The position numbers were made by a program, and so were the translations under genes. The notes under the pieces were generated by a model. The model was not told the DNA's origin, did not search any database, and saw only the letters and a list, made by a program, of their open reading frames with translations. A DNA stretch of 64,000 bases from positions 1-64,000 of the forward strand of contig CAJUMD010000003.1 of NCBI GenBank assembly GCA_910587275.1, read 5' to 3'. Positions 46,088 through 58,510 of this stretch are shown here, one piece after another (the stretch's first letter is position 1; the number at the start of each line of letters is the position of its first letter). Source of the DNA: an uncultured Kineothrix sp. GTDB lineage: Bacteria; Bacillota; Clostridia; Lachnospirales; Lachnospiraceae.

Positions 46088-47383
46088 CTAAAATTTCGCA
46101 AACAAAATAATACGGAATATGCCGCCTTCACAATAGCACCCGATATTTCCCCCTAATTTATCCGCAAAAGCTGAAATACTCTGCATTCCAAACCCATGGT
46201 TTTCCCCTCTCCTGCTTTTTGGAAGTCCTGTCAGGGAATCCAATATAATTTCTTTTTCATACGGATTTTTCATGTCAATAAACAGATGGTCTTCTTCACA
46301 TTGGATTTTTATATCCACGTATTTTTTTTCTTCTTCCAAATCCTGTACGCACATTATTGCATTTTCAAATAAATTTGCAGTAACCGCAGCAAATTCATAA
46401 TCATTCACCGCTTTGGCTTCCGATATAGCCGCATCCAGGTTTATCCTTATTCCCATGGAAGATGCCTTTTCCATTATGTTTGTCAGAATGGTATTCATGA
46501 CCAGATTACTGCAGTACCGCATAATTTTATTTTCATCCACCACATGGTTAATATGTTTTACGGCATTCCTCACTTCCCCGTATTCTTTCTGGTCCAATAA
46601 CTGTTCAATTAATCCCGAATAATGCTTAATATCATGACGCAGTATCTTCAAATTCTGCTCAAACTGTTCCACGGAATGGTTATGGCTTTCCAAATCCTTA
46701 ATGTAACATTCCGAAAGCACATTCCTCCAATGTATATCATTCCTTTCCAATTCGCTTTCCACGTAATGCATTACTACGATATAGGAAACAAACATTGTAA
46801 TAATGAAAATCAGGACGCCCGGAATATTATCCGGGTTATCATCCAGCCGATACGGAAAAAATGCCAAAAAAGAAAAACCGCAGTAAAAAAATATGGGAAT
46901 CAGACATAATTGCCACCAGTTTCCAATATATTCCTTCTCAAAACATTTTAACCATGTATCCTTGATTTTTATATACAGGAACAAAAGAATAAAGATGTGC
47001 ACCGCAATACTTCCGGCAAAAGACAGGAATGCATGTCCCGTCCATATGAAAAGGACAGATGCGATAACGCTTCCGGCTATTACATAATTGGATGCGCTAA
47101 GTCCCATAAACAAAACCCTGCTGTCCCTGGTTTTAGACAAAAAAATATTCGTAAACTGTACAATAAGAATTTGGAATACCGTAACCGTAACATAACACAA
47201 ATCACTGTCAGGATAAAAATTCAGTTTAAAACAATCCGTAAAATTCAATACAAAAAAAACAAAAATACAGATGCCGACGGTTTTTCTTTTTGAAAAACGG
47301 TGAACCGTAAAAAGATAAAAAAACACCATTAAAAATACATGGCTAATCATATATGATATATTTCTAAAATTTTCCATTCCCAT
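46088..47383 (-). CDS. GHKL-family sensor histidine kinase (AgrC/NatK-like)
   Basis: 431 residues. The N-terminal 190 residues hold about six hydrophobic segments. The cytoplasmic part has LRHDIKHYSGLIEQL (phospho-His near 250), the N box NLFENAIM (about 340), and the G region GENHGFGMQSI near 405. This form lacks the HATPase D box of classical kinases, as is usual for GHKL. The signal is unknown; no peptide precursor gene is adjacent. It ends the operon after the LytTR regulator, two bases downstream of it. Confidence 0.9.
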   Translation of the reverse strand: MGMENFRNISYMISHVFLMVFFYLFTVHRFSKRKTVGICIFVFFVLNFTDCFKLNFYPDSDLCYVTVTVFQILIVQFTNIFLSKTRDSRVLFMGLSASNYVIAGSVIASVLFIWTGHAFLSFAGSIAVHIFILLFLYIKIKDTWLKCFEKEYIGNWWQLCLIPIFFYCGFSFLAFFPYRLDDNPDNIPGVLIFIITMFVSYIVVMHYVESELERNDIHWRNVLSECYIKDLESHNHSVEQFEQNLKILRHDIKHYSGLIEQLLDQKEYGEVRNAVKHINHVVDENKIMRYCSNLVMNTILTNIMEKASSMGIRINLDAAISEAKAVNDYEFAAVTANLFENAIMCVQDLEEEKKYVDIKIQCEEDHLFIDMKNPYEKEIILDSLTGLPKSRRGENHGFGMQSISAFADKLGGNIGCYCEGGIFRIILFAKF

Positions 47384-47385
47384 AC

Positions 47386-48120
47386 CTACCTGTATTTTTT
47401 GGAATAAAACAGAAGATATTCCTTTTTCGCGTCCGTAACCCTGTTTTTACTTATGGGAACCGTTTTGCCGCTTTCCATGACCATACTGTTTTTTACTATT
47501 TTTTCCACATATCTTAAGTTTACGATAAATGATTTATGTACTCTTAAAAAACTGTCATGTCCAAGGATTTCCGCGATTTCCTCATCAAAAGACTTTCTTA
47601 TAAAAATACTTTGTATCCGTTTTCCGTCCGACAAATAAACACACAGCATCCTGGAAGCATTTTCAATATATTCTATTTTGGAATAGGGAACCGGAACCAG
47701 CCCGTCTTTTGTTTTCACCACATAAACAGCTTCTTTTTTCACATCCGCATATGACATGGCATAATTAACCGCTTCAAAAAAATTATCCTCACAAACCGGT
47801 TTTAACAAATACCTGATAGCATGTACCCCATAGGCGGCCAGTGCAAAATCCTCGGAAGACGTTACGTAAATAATCATACAGTCGTCATCCATTCTCCGTA
47901 TCCTGTTCCCGATATCAATTCCCGATTTACTGGACATAATCATATCCAAAATATATATATCCGCCAATTCCCCATTTTCTATTTTATGGTACAGCCTGAC
48001 CGGATCCGAATATTTCTCTATTTCAAAATCGATGTCAGAATAAGTTTCTTTATATTTTAGCAATAGTTTTTCTAATTTCAATAAATACTCTATGCTGTCG
48101 TCACATATTACTATTTTCAT
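47386..48120 (-). CDS. LytTR-family response regulator
   Basis: 244 residues. A receiver domain (MKIVICDDS, phospho-Asp in YILDMIMSS near 58, Lys in LLKPVCE near 106) is followed by a LytTR DNA-binding domain (about 140-238: IEYIENASRMLCVYLSDGK, FLRVHKSFIVNL). The start at 48120 is chosen because the protein proper begins there; the in-frame extension lies in the gyrA terminator. It precedes and is co-transcribed with the GHKL kinase. Confidence 0.92.
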   Translation of the reverse strand: MKIVICDDSIEYLLKLEKLLLKYKETYSDIDFEIEKYSDPVRLYHKIENGELADIYILDMIMSSKSGIDIGNRIRRMDDDCMIIYVTSSEDFALAAYGVHAIRYLLKPVCEDNFFEAVNYAMSYADVKKEAVYVVKTKDGLVPVPYSKIEYIENASRMLCVYLSDGKRIQSIFIRKSFDEEIAEILGHDSFLRVHKSFIVNLRYVEKIVKNSMVMESGKTVPISKNRVTDAKKEYLLFYSKKYR

Positions 48121-48133
48121 ATCACTTATCCTT

Positions 48134-48171
48134 AAAAATACCGCAAAATGACCATCCACTTTGCGGTATTT
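48134..48171 (-). terminator. Terminator after gyrA
   Basis: A 12-bp stem AAATACCGCAAA/TTTGCGGTATTT with a 12-nt loop, followed on the - strand by TTAAGG. It lies between gyrA and the LytTR gene. Confidence 0.7.
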
Positions 48172-48197
48172 CATTCTTATTTTACCTTTTTTTACTT

Positions 48198-50780
48198 TTA
48201 ATCCTCATCTTCTTCCTTCGGAATCGTTACGTCCTCATCTTCTTCCATGACCGGATGTTTTTCTTCCTCTGGAATATCCTCAAGGGCATCCTCAATGTTT
48301 TCAAATTCATGGTCGCCGTCGGATAATTTCTCCCTGACCTTCGCTATTTTGGCAACCTTCATGCCCTCGTCCAAATTAATCATTTTCACGCCGGAAGTAA
48401 TCCTTCCTAATGTGGAAATATCGTCCATGCGGAGCTGGATAATGGTACCCATGGTGGTAATCATCATTATCTCATGACTGTTATTCACTGCTTTAACGCC
48501 TACCACATATCCTGTCTTTTCCGTAATTTTATAGCATTTTACACCTTTGCCGCCGCGTTTTTGAACGGTAAATTCATTCAGGTAAGTACGTTTCCCCATC
48601 CCATTTTCGGACACAATCAATAGGGAATCCCCCTGGTGGTCCAACTGCATACCCACGATTTCATCCCTGTCGCTTAAATTCATCCCGATGACGCCCATGG
48701 AAGACCTACCGGTAGCCCTTACGTCCGTTTCCAAAAACCGGATACATATGCCATGTTTGGTCACAAGGAAGATTTCCGTATCCTTATCGGTAATCTTCAC
48801 TTCAATTAACTCGTCGTCTTCCCGCAGGCTGATTGCCGCAAGACCGTTCTTCCTTACATTACAGTATTCCATGACATGGGTTTTCTTCACCGTTCCCCTT
48901 TTCGTCACCATGAAAAGATTCTTATGATCCTCATAATCCTTAATGGGAATAATGGCGGTTATTTTTTCACCGGGCGTAAGCTGGAGCAGGTTTATGATGG
49001 CAGTTCCCCTGGAAGTCCTGCTGGCTTCCGGTATTTCATAGGCTTTCAGCCGGTACACGCGCCCGTAATTCGTAAAAAACATAATATAATGGTGGGTTGT
49101 GGTCATTAACAGATCTTCGATATAATCCTCATCGATAGTCTGCATTCCCTTAATTCCCTTACCGCCCCTGTTCTGGCTCTTGAAATTGTCAATGGTCATT
49201 CTCTTGATATAACCGAGACTGGTCATGGCTATAATCGTATTATCCTTCGGAATCAAATCTTCCATGGAAATATCAAAGGCATCGAACCCAATGGATGACT
49301 TCCTGTCATCCCCATATTTCTCCGCTATGATGGAGATTTCATCCCTGATTACGCCAAGCAGAACTTTCCTGTCCGCAAGAATCGCCTTTAATTCCGCAAT
49401 TTTTACAAGCAATTCCTGGTGTTCTTTTTCTATTTTATCCCGTTCCAAACCGGTAAGAGTACGCAGGCGCATATCCACAATCGCCTGTGCCTGTACATCC
49501 GTCAGTCCAAAACGCTCGATTAACCTTTCTTTTGCAATCTGTACATTTTCACTGCTGCGTATAATACTGATTACTTCATCGATATGGTCAAGGGCAATTA
49601 ACAGACCCTGTAAAATATGGTCCCTTTCTTCCGCTTTGTTCAGGTCGTATTTGGTCCGTCTCGTCACCACTTCTTCCTGATGGGCAAGGTAGTGGTTTAA
49701 CATATCCAGGAGGTTCATTACCTTCGGTTCATTATTTACCAAAGCCAGCATAATGATGCCAAAAGTATCCTGCATCTGCGTATGTTTATAAAGCTGGTTC
49801 ATGATGATATTGGCATTGGCATCACGGCGCAGCTCTATGACAATACGCATTCCTTCCCGGTCCGACTCATCCCTCAAATCGGTAATCCCATCTATTTTCT
49901 TTAATTTCACCAGTTCCGCAATTTTTTGGATCAGGTTTGCCTTATTCACCATATAAGGAAGTTCCGTCACGATGATACGGCTCTTTCCGTTCGGAAGTGT
50001 CTCGATATCGGACACCGCCCGTACCCTGACTTTACCCCTTCCGGTACGGTACGCTTCCTCGCTTCCCCTTGTACCTAAAATAATTCCGCCCGTGGGAAAA
50101 TCCGGTGCCTTAATAACCGGTATTAATTCATCAATCTCCGTTTCCCTGTCTTCTTCCACCCGGTTATCAATGATTTTTACCACGGCACTGATTACTTCCC
50201 GCAGGTTATGGGGCGGTATGTTGGTCGCCATACCCACCGCAATACCCGTTGTACCGTTGACTAATAAATTCGGAAAACGGCTGGGAAGAACCGTAGGTTC
50301 TTTTTCCGTTTCGTCGAAGTTAGGAACAAAATCCACCGTGTCCTTATTAATGTCGGCAAGCAGCTCCATGGAAATCTTGGAAAGCCTTGCTTCCGTATAA
50401 CGCATGGCAGCCGCCCCGTCGCCGTCCACGGAACCAAAATTCCCGTGTCCGTCCACCAAAGGGTAATGGAACGACCAGGGCTGCGCCATATTTACCAAAG
50501 CGCCATAAATCGAACTGTCTCCGTGGGGATGGTATTTACCCATTGTATCGCCGACAATACGGGCACATTTCCTGTGAGGCTTGTCAGGACCGTTGTTCAG
50601 TTCTATCATGGAATACAGTACCCTTCTCTGTACGGGCTTCAAACCATCCCTTACATCCGGAAGCGCACGGGAAGCGATAACACTCATGGCATAATCAATA
50701 TATGAGTTTTCCATGGTTTTTTTCAGGTCTACATCATGAATTTTATCCACTTCACTTTTGTCAAAGATATTATCATCCAT
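48198..50780 (-). CDS. gyrA: DNA gyrase subunit A
   Basis: 860 residues. With GyrB it introduces negative supercoils. The catalytic tyrosine is Tyr128 in [10 protein letters not shown]. The quinolone region reads [20 protein letters not shown] (81-100). Ser89 is the usual sensitive residue, while Gly93 stands where Asp/Glu is common in other bacteria. The C-terminal DNA-wrapping repeats end in an acidic tail [11 protein letters not shown]. It is the last gene of the dnaA-dnaN-S4-recF-gyrB-gyrA row. Confidence 0.97.
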   Translation of the reverse strand: MDDNIFDKSEVDKIHDVDLKKTMENSYIDYAMSVIASRALPDVRDGLKPVQRRVLYSMIELNNGPDKPHRKCARIVGDTMGKYHPHGDSSIYGALVNMAQPWSFHYPLVDGHGNFGSVDGDGAAAMRYTEARLSKISMELLADINKDTVDFVPNFDETEKEPTVLPSRFPNLLVNGTTGIAVGMATNIPPHNLREVISAVVKIIDNRVEEDRETEIDELIPVIKAPDFPTGGIILGTRGSEEAYRTGRGKVRVRAVSDIETLPNGKSRIIVTELPYMVNKANLIQKIAELVKLKKIDGITDLRDESDREGMRIVIELRRDANANIIMNQLYKHTQMQDTFGIIMLALVNNEPKVMNLLDMLNHYLAHQEEVVTRRTKYDLNKAEERDHILQGLLIALDHIDEVISIIRSSENVQIAKERLIERFGLTDVQAQAIVDMRLRTLTGLERDKIEKEHQELLVKIAELKAILADRKVLLGVIRDEISIIAEKYGDDRKSSIGFDAFDISMEDLIPKDNTIIAMTSLGYIKRMTIDNFKSQNRGGKGIKGMQTIDEDYIEDLLMTTTHHYIMFFTNYGRVYRLKAYEIPEASRTSRGTAIINLLQLTPGEKITAIIPIKDYEDHKNLFMVTKRGTVKKTHVMEYCNVRKNGLAAISLREDDELIEVKITDKDTEIFLVTKHGICIRFLETDVRATGRSSMGVIGMNLSDRDEIVGMQLDHQGDSLLIVSENGMGKRTYLNEFTVQKRGGKGVKCYKITEKTGYVVGVKAVNNSHEIMMITTMGTIIQLRMDDISTLGRITSGVKMINLDEGMKVAKIAKVREKLSDGDHEFENIEDALEDIPEEEKHPVMEEDEDVTIPKEEDED

Positions 50781-50824
50781 TTTATATTTTCTCCATTTTT
50801 ATTCCAGTGACCATATCAAATCGC

Positions 50825-52777
<1,953 letters not shown>

Positions 52778-52822
52778 TTAACCCATGCCTTTCTTCTTGG
52801 AAATGTCTTTTAACCGCTAACG

Positions 52823-53902
52823 TCATTCTTCTATGGTACCGTCCACCACTTTGAATATCTTATCTATTTCAAACCTGTTATTCACAAATTCATCCAAACC
52901 CGTACAGGTAATAATGGTCTGGATATCCCCTATGGTATTCAACAGAAACTGCTGCCGGTTACTGTCCAGCTCCGACAATACATCATCCAGCAAAAGTACA
53001 GGCGTATCCTTTGCCACCTTCTTTACCAGTTCGATTTCCGACAATTTAAGCGACAGCGCTGCCGTCCGCTGCTGTCCCTGGGAACCGAATTTACGGATAT
53101 CGATATCCCCTACCGTAAAGCTGAAATCATCCCTGTGCGGTCCCACACCGGTCTGCTTTAACTTAATATCCTTTTCCTGGCCTGCCCGCATGGCATCCTC
53201 AAATTTCCCGATTTCCACATCCGGTTCATATTTGATGACCAGTTCTTCCCTGCCGCCCGACAGTTTTTTATGTATGCCGAAAATAATTTCGTTTAGCTGC
53301 TCCGTGAAAATACGGCGTCTTTCGATAATCTTGCTTCCAAAGGAAACCAACTGGGAATCCCATATGTTCAGCGTATCCTTTAATTGAGGGTTAAAATATA
53401 TATCCTTTAATAACTTATTCCTTTGGTTTATGATTTTATTATAATGGTTCAGGTTATAAAGATAAAAATTGTCCAACTGGCAAAGTTCCATATCCACGAA
53501 TCTTCTTCTTTCAGCGGGACCGTTTTTAATGATTCCTAAATCCTCCGGCGAAAAAAAGACAACATTCAATAAGCCCAAAAGGTCTGCCGCTTTTTTCAGT
53601 TTCTGTCCGTCCACGGCAATTCCTTTCGACTTATTTTTGCGAAGATGCATATCTACTTTATACTCGATTTCTTCTTTTTCAAGATACGTCCTTATATGGG
53701 ATTCCTCCGCATGAAAATTGACAATGTCCCTGTCCTTGCTGCCTTTATGGGATTTCGTGGTGGCGGATAAATAAATAGCCTCCAGCACGTTCGTTTTCCC
53801 CTGCGCGTTATCCCCATATAAGATATTTGTCCCTTTGTCAAATTTCAGGTCCAAAAATTCATAATTCCTGAAATTCATAAGCTCCAAAGATTTTATAATC
53901 AT
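52823..53902 (-). CDS. recF: DNA replication and repair protein RecF
   Basis: 359 residues. It loads RecA onto gaps during repair. Walker A GDNAQGKTNVLEAI (about 32-45), signature FGSQGQQRTAALSLKL (about 273-288) and Walker B LLLDDVLSELD. It lies two bases downstream of the S4 protein gene. Confidence 0.95.
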   Translation of the reverse strand: MIIKSLELMNFRNYEFLDLKFDKGTNILYGDNAQGKTNVLEAIYLSATTKSHKGSKDRDIVNFHAEESHIRTYLEKEEIEYKVDMHLRKNKSKGIAVDGQKLKKAADLLGLLNVVFFSPEDLGIIKNGPAERRRFVDMELCQLDNFYLYNLNHYNKIINQRNKLLKDIYFNPQLKDTLNIWDSQLVSFGSKIIERRRIFTEQLNEIIFGIHKKLSGGREELVIKYEPDVEIGKFEDAMRAGQEKDIKLKQTGVGPHRDDFSFTVGDIDIRKFGSQGQQRTAALSLKLSEIELVKKVAKDTPVLLLDDVLSELDSNRQQFLLNTIGDIQTIITCTGLDEFVNNRFEIDKIFKVVDGTIEE

Positions 53903-53904
53903 GT

Positions 53905-54135
53905 CTACACCTGTTTTTTGGGAATAACGGAGTTAATCTGAAAACTGTTTTCATCATATTCCACAACATCCCCATGGTACAACTTTTTTCCCCTTTGGAA
54001 TTCGGTCTCCCCGTTTACTTTTACATCCCCGGCATGTACGGCTTCTTTCGCTTCGACACCGGTTCCAACCAGTCCGGCCAGCTTTAACGCCTGACCAAGT
54101 TTGATATATTCGTCTCTGATATTTATGATTACCAT
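53905..54135 (-). CDS. S4-domain RNA-binding protein (YaaA type)
   Basis: 76 residues forming one S4 domain (YIKLGQALKLAGLVGTGVEA, AGDVKVNGETEFQRGKKLYHGD). It occurs between dnaN and recF throughout Firmicutes. Its function is not settled; RNA or ribosome binding is inferred from the fold. Confidence 0.92.
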   Translation of the reverse strand: MVIINIRDEYIKLGQALKLAGLVGTGVEAKEAVHAGDVKVNGETEFQRGKKLYHGDVVEYDENSFQINSVIPKKQV

Positions 54136-54222
54136 ATATTACCTATTTTAATCCTTCTTTTTCCTTTTTTTATTAATTTATTAACTTTTTTTAATTTATC
54201 CGCGATTCAACCTGCCGGCATC

Positions 54223-55332
54223 CTAATTTACCGTCGTAAAATTAACAGGCAAAATCAGGTAAATATAACTCTCCTCCGCATCCCTGATGAAACAGGGCGC
54301 TTTCGGATTAACAAGATAAATATCCACTTCCTCATCATCAATGACCCGGAGCGCATCTATTAAAAATTTCGGGTTAAAACCAATCATGATATCCTTTCCT
54401 TTTTTCTCGATATCGATATCTTCGTTCATGCTTCCCACTGCGGAATTAATTTTCAGTTCCATCATTCCGTCAATGATATTTATGATAATGGGCTTCTTAT
54501 CTCCTTCCTTCACCAACAGGGTCGCCCTGTCAATGCAGTTTAACAGCTCTTTTTTGTTAATCCTTACCCTTGTTTCATAATCGCTGGAAAGCATTTGGTC
54601 AATCTTAAAATAATCCCCTTCAATCAGTCTGGATACCACGGTGGTATTGTCAAATTCAAATACAATATGCTTATCCGTAAAGAAAATATGCACGTCCTTA
54701 TCCGTATCGCCGGAAAGAATCTTGCTGATTTCATTTAACGTCTTTCCCGGAACCACTACTTTTTTAGGCATATAGAAATTATTTAACCTTATTTTACGGA
54801 TGGATATGCGGTGCCCGTCAAGGGAAACCACTTTGAGGATATCCTCGTTGATTTCAAATAATTCGCCCGTCATCAGTTTATTATTATCATTATCCGAAAT
54901 GGAAAATATGGTCTGCCTTACCGCTTCCTTTAACGTAAACTGCGATACGATAATGGAATCAATCTTCTCTATGGACGGTAGATAAGAAAAATCTTCTCCT
55001 GATTTTCCGATAATGTTAAATTTGGATTTTTCGCAGGTAATCGTGGTTTTTAGAGACTCATCCGTAACAATGGTTATTTCGCTGTCCGGCAATTTACGCA
55101 CAATCTCCAAAAATATTTTGGCATCCAGTGCAATCATGCCTTTTTCCACAATTTCACCTTCAATGATGGTTTCAATCCCAAGTTCCATGTCATTTGCCAT
55201 CAGTTTAATTTCCGCATCCCTTGCATCCACAAGGATGCATTCTAAGATGGACATAGTCGTTTTATTTGGAACAGCTTTTGATACTGTTTGGACACCGTTT
55301 AACAAATTTGATTTTGAACATACCAGCTTCAT
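54223..55332 (-). CDS. dnaN: DNA polymerase III beta subunit (sliding clamp)
   Basis: 369 residues, normal length, three clamp folds. MKLVCSKSNLLNGVQTVSKA is the usual start. GAG TTATACAC lies before the ATG at 55332; the longer frame would run into the dnaA-dnaN spacer. A DnaA-box-like TTATACACA (55340-55332) overlaps the start region. Confidence 0.96.
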   Translation of the reverse strand: MKLVCSKSNLLNGVQTVSKAVPNKTTMSILECILVDARDAEIKLMANDMELGIETIIEGEIVEKGMIALDAKIFLEIVRKLPDSEITIVTDESLKTTITCEKSKFNIIGKSGEDFSYLPSIEKIDSIIVSQFTLKEAVRQTIFSISDNDNNKLMTGELFEINEDILKVVSLDGHRISIRKIRLNNFYMPKKVVVPGKTLNEISKILSGDTDKDVHIFFTDKHIVFEFDNTTVVSRLIEGDYFKIDQMLSSDYETRVRINKKELLNCIDRATLLVKEGDKKPIIINIIDGMMELKINSAVGSMNEDIDIEKKGKDIMIGFNPKFLIDALRVIDDEEVDIYLVNPKAPCFIRDAEESYIYLILPVNFTTVN

Positions 55333-55675
55333 GTGTATAACTCCTTTCGTGCAAAAAACAAAACCGTACTGTTTCCGTAACGCGTGCAAGAGCATATTTA
55401 TAAGAAAAGAATTTATTCATATCCTTAATAAGGATTGTTGATTTGTGTATAACCCTATCTATTATACTATTTTTCAGGGAAAAAAGAAATCATTATCTAT
55501 GTGAAAAACACAATATAACTTTATTTTTAAAGCAGGGTTATTCACATATTAAATATTGCGTCTTAAAATAGTTTTTATTAAGCATATAAAATAAATGAAG
55601 TTATCAACCGTTATCAACAGGAAAAAAATACTTATTCCATATTTACCCACAGAACCTTCAACAGGGTTTATTTTT
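55333..55675. other. oriC part 1: dnaA-dnaN spacer
   Basis: A very AT-rich 343-nt spacer. DnaA-box-like sequences are TTATACACA at 55340-55332 (-) and 55452-55444 (-), TTATTCACA at 55538-55546 (+), and TTATCAACC and TTATCAACA in tandem at 55601-55619 (+). The stretch 55445-55600 is the most AT-rich and may be the unwinding region. In B. subtilis the corresponding spacer is part of the bipartite origin. Confidence 0.7.
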
Positions 55676-57037
55676 CTAAGAAGGACTTATTTTCTTCCGT
55701 ATGGTTTCCACTTTGTTCCTTAAGTCATCGTTGGTCCTTAATTCATCCGTAATCTTGTTGACGCCGTGGATAATGGTGGTGTGGTCCTTTTTGCCGAGAA
55801 TCCTGCCGATGTTCTGGTAAGAAGTGTCGGTCATGGAACGGCATAAGTACATGACCACCTGTCTGGCTTCCACAAATTCGGAGTTTCTTTTTTTGGAAGT
55901 AATATCGTCGGGATTCACTCCGAAATGTTCCGCCACAACATTTATAATAAGTGTAGGGCTGATTTCCTTTGGCTTGTCCGGGTAAATAATATCTTTTAAG
56001 GCTTCCTGTGCCATTTCCAGGTTTATTTCCACATTGTTTAATTTGGAAAAGGCAATAATTTTATTAAATGCGCCTTCCAGTTCCCTGATGTTGGACTTAA
56101 TATTGGTCGCCACATAGGAAAAGACTTCATCCTCTATCTTTTTGCTGAAATTTTCCGCATTTTTCTGCAGGATTGCCATCCGGGTTTCGTAATCGGGCGG
56201 CTGGATATCCGCAATTAATCCCCATTCAAAACGGGAACGGAATCTTTCTTCCAGGGTTTCCATTTCTTTCGGCGGTTTATCCGAGGAAATGATAATCTGT
56301 TTTTCTGCCGCATGGAGGACGTTGAAGGTGTGGAAAAATTCCTCCTGTGTGCTTTCCTTACCGATAATGAATTGGATGTCGTCAATAAGAAGTACATCCA
56401 CGGTCCGGTATTTTTCCCGGAGCTTTGTCATGTCCGCCGCGTTACCGCTCCGGATGGAATTGATTACTTCGTTGGTAAACTGTTCGGAAGTAACGTAAAG
56501 GACTTTGGTATTATGGTTCTGTTTTAAGATAAAATGACCAATGGAATGCATCAGGTGCGTTTTTCCAAGTCCCGCTCCCCCATATAAATAGAGGGGATTG
56601 TAGGTGTTGCCCGGGGATTCCGCCACGGCGAGGGAAGCGGAATGTGCAAATTTATTGTTGCTTCCTACCACAAAGGTGTCAAACCGGTATTTCGGATTCA
56701 GATTTGCCTTTTCATAATTAATATTGTAATAAGGCTTTAATTCCATGGAATCCCCGCCGGTTCCGTTTTTCTCGATGTCTTTTTCCAGTACAAAGGAAAT
56801 GTCGTAATCATGGTCCATCATTTCAGAAATCGTTACCTGAAAATAACTTTTATATTTATTGGTAATGTAACTTAAGGCATGTGCCTGGTCGGAAGGTATG
56901 GTAATCGTAATGATGTCGTTTTCCAAACCGTAGTAATTCAAGTTGGATATCCATGTATTGTAGGATATGTTTGACAGGTCATACTCTTTTTTAATCGTCT
57001 GTTTAATCAGTTCCCAATTTTCTTGAATAAAATCCAT
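55676..57037 (-). CDS. dnaA: Chromosomal replication initiator DnaA
   Basis: 453 residues. Domain I (1-80) is followed by a short linker, then an AAA+ domain with GGAGLGKTHLMHS (about 154-166) and VLLIDDIQF (about 215-223), and the C-terminal DNA-binding domain with GKKDHTTIIHGVNKI (about 419-433). It starts at 57037 with GGAGG upstream. Confidence 0.98.
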   Translation of the reverse strand: MDFIQENWELIKQTIKKEYDLSNISYNTWISNLNYYGLENDIITITIPSDQAHALSYITNKYKSYFQVTISEMMDHDYDISFVLEKDIEKNGTGGDSMELKPYYNINYEKANLNPKYRFDTFVVGSNNKFAHSASLAVAESPGNTYNPLYLYGGAGLGKTHLMHSIGHFILKQNHNTKVLYVTSEQFTNEVINSIRSGNAADMTKLREKYRTVDVLLIDDIQFIIGKESTQEEFFHTFNVLHAAEKQIIISSDKPPKEMETLEERFRSRFEWGLIADIQPPDYETRMAILQKNAENFSKKIEDEVFSYVATNIKSNIRELEGAFNKIIAFSKLNNVEINLEMAQEALKDIIYPDKPKEISPTLIINVVAEHFGVNPDDITSKKRNSEFVEARQVVMYLCRSMTDTSYQNIGRILGKKDHTTIIHGVNKITDELRTNDDLRNKVETIRKKISPS

Positions 57038-57480
57038 GAAATTTCCTCCGATTTCCTTAATGCGGGTTCATGTAAAACGGGCAGGCAAAAATACCGCATT
57101 TATATATTAATATAAATAACCTAAAATTTCAAATGATTAATTTTCCTCATAAGGTTATACACAAAATGGGGATAAGGAAGTGCATAACCGGCCGGTTTTG
57201 CTGACTGCCGTTTTGGTATGTGTATAACCGTAAGAATGGTTATGAACATCTTTAAGTATGCGGAAAAAAGGTTTTTGTTTTAGGGAAGCCATGTTGTTTT
57301 CACATGGAAAAAGAAAGTTTTCCACAATTTATACACATTATGTGGATAAGTGAAACAGAAATGGTGCGGATAGACAGGCATTGTGGATAACTTTTTAGGT
57401 ATCTATATTTAGTTGTAAAAAAAAACAGGATAACTAAATATGGTATTGAGAAAAAACATGCATTTTTCATGATTTTTTCG
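57038..57480. other. oriC part 2: DnaA-box cluster upstream of dnaA
   Basis: Consensus TTATCCACA boxes are at 57349-57341 (-) and 57390-57382 (-). TTATACACA boxes are at 57155-57163 (+), 57227-57219 (-) and 57329-57337 (+). TTTTCCACA (57318-57326) and TTATGAACA (57240-57248) are weaker. The AT-rich stretch 57391-57480 follows. The dnaA promoter lies at 57104-57132. Confidence 0.85.
57104..57132 (-). promoter_or_regulatory. dnaA promoter
   Basis: On the - strand TTGAAA (57132-57127), 17 bases, TAATAT (57109-57104). A DnaA box starts 22 bases upstream, as expected for autoregulation. Confidence 0.6.
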
Positions 57481-57502
57481 GCATTTTTTGGGTGATTTTT
57501 AC

Positions 57503-57531
57503 TTGACGGAAATAGGAATATCCATTATAAT
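57503..57531 (+). promoter_or_regulatory. rpmH promoter
   Basis: TTGACG, 17 bases, TATAAT: close to consensus, 93 bases before the rpmH start codon. Confidence 0.85.
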
Positions 57532-57623
57532 CGTAATGATATTTTCTAACACGGATTTTTCTTATCAGACAGGAAGGTTTTTACGGTTCGGAAATAAGAA
57601 GGTAAAAAAGGAGGTGTATCCAT

Positions 57624-57758
57624 ATGAAAATGACATATCAGCCGAAAAAAAGGCACAGAAAGAAAGTCCATGGGTTCAGGAGCCGGATGAGCACAAAGGG
57701 CGGAAGGAAAGTTTTGGCAGCCAGAAGGGCAAAGGGAAGAAAGAGATTATCCGCATAG
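57624..57758 (+). CDS. rpmH: 50S ribosomal protein L34
   Basis: 44 residues: [20 protein letters not shown] and a basic tail ending GRKRLSA. It is the usual first gene rightwards of the origin. AAAAGGAGGTG lies before the ATG. A terminator follows directly. Confidence 0.97.
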   Translation: MKMTYQPKKRHRKKVHGFRSRMSTKGGRKVLAARRAKGRKRLSA

Positions 57759-57783
57759 GTCACAGTATTGTGACCTTTTTTCT
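57757..57783 (+). terminator. Terminator after rpmH
   Basis: AGGTCACA/TGTGACCT with a 4-nt loop followed by at least seven T. It overlaps the rpmH stop codon, so it may limit readthrough into rnpA. Confidence 0.85.
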
Positions 57784-57865
57784 CTTTTGCATATGCCAAA
57801 GCTGACGGATTTTTGGCGCACGGGTATGGAAATTTTTTTCTTACCCGATTGTGGAAGGAATGTCT

Positions 57866-58213
57866 ATGAATTTCTCAGATTCTTTAAAGAAAAATGATGA
57901 TTTCAGGAATGTTTATAAAAAAGGAAAGTCTTTTGCCAACCGTTACCTGGTAATGTATGTGTTAGAAAATCATACGGATAAAAACAGGCTTGGAATCTCT
58001 GTCAGTAAAAAAGTAGGAAACAGCGTTGTACGCCATAGGGTGACAAGGCTTGTGAGGGAAAGTTACCGGCTGCATGAAAATATATTTAATAGTGGTTTAG
58101 ATATAGTGGTCGTTGCAAGGAAAAATGCGTCGTCGGCAGGGTATGCTGAAGTGGAAAGCGCATTATTACATCTCGGAAAACTCCATCATATCTTAAGGAT
58201 ATACTTTTATTAG
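57866..58213 (+). CDS. rnpA: Ribonuclease P protein component
   Basis: 115 residues. It partners the RNase P RNA in tRNA 5' processing. [26 protein letters not shown] (about 45-70) is the family's RNA-binding motif. The start at 57866 follows GGAAGGA at normal spacing. Confidence 0.95.
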   Translation: MNFSDSLKKNDDFRNVYKKGKSFANRYLVMYVLENHTDKNRLGISVSKKVGNSVVRHRVTRLVRESYRLHENIFNSGLDIVVVARKNASSAGYAEVESALLHLGKLHHILRIYFY

Positions 58214-58232
58214 GATATGCGTTTGTGGAAAG

Positions 58233-58466
58233 ATGGAGTTGGATTTGAAAATGGCTATGAAAAAATTACTTATCTACATGATTCAGTTTTACAGAAAGTA
58301 TCTGTCACCGATGAAAACCACAAAATGTCCTTATTATCCTACCTGTTCGGAATACGGGCTGGAGGCGGTGGAAAAGTACGGCGCTTTTAAGGGAGGATGT
58401 TTGGCGGCATGGAGGATTTTGAGGTGCAATCCTTTTTCAAAAGGGGGATACGATCCCGTTCCATAG
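58233..58466 (+). CDS. yidD: Membrane protein insertion efficiency factor YidD
   Basis: 77 residues, possibly 69 from the ATG at 58257. [15 protein letters not shown], then [24 protein letters not shown] and [17 protein letters not shown] are the invariant features of YidD. It sits between rnpA and yidC as in most bacteria. The exact start is uncertain; ribosome signals are weak. Confidence 0.93.
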   Translation: MELDLKMAMKKLLIYMIQFYRKYLSPMKTTKCPYYPTCSEYGLEAVEKYGAFKGGCLAAWRILRCNPFSKGGYDPVP

Positions 58467-58510
58467 AGAAGACTGTGAATCTTAAGGATTAAGGATTAGG
58501 AGGAAAGAAA

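Noticed and set aside
57488..57805. Forward frame of about 105 residues overlapping rpmH
   Set aside because: It begins upstream of the rpmH promoter and runs out of frame across rpmH, whose 44-residue product is unmistakable.
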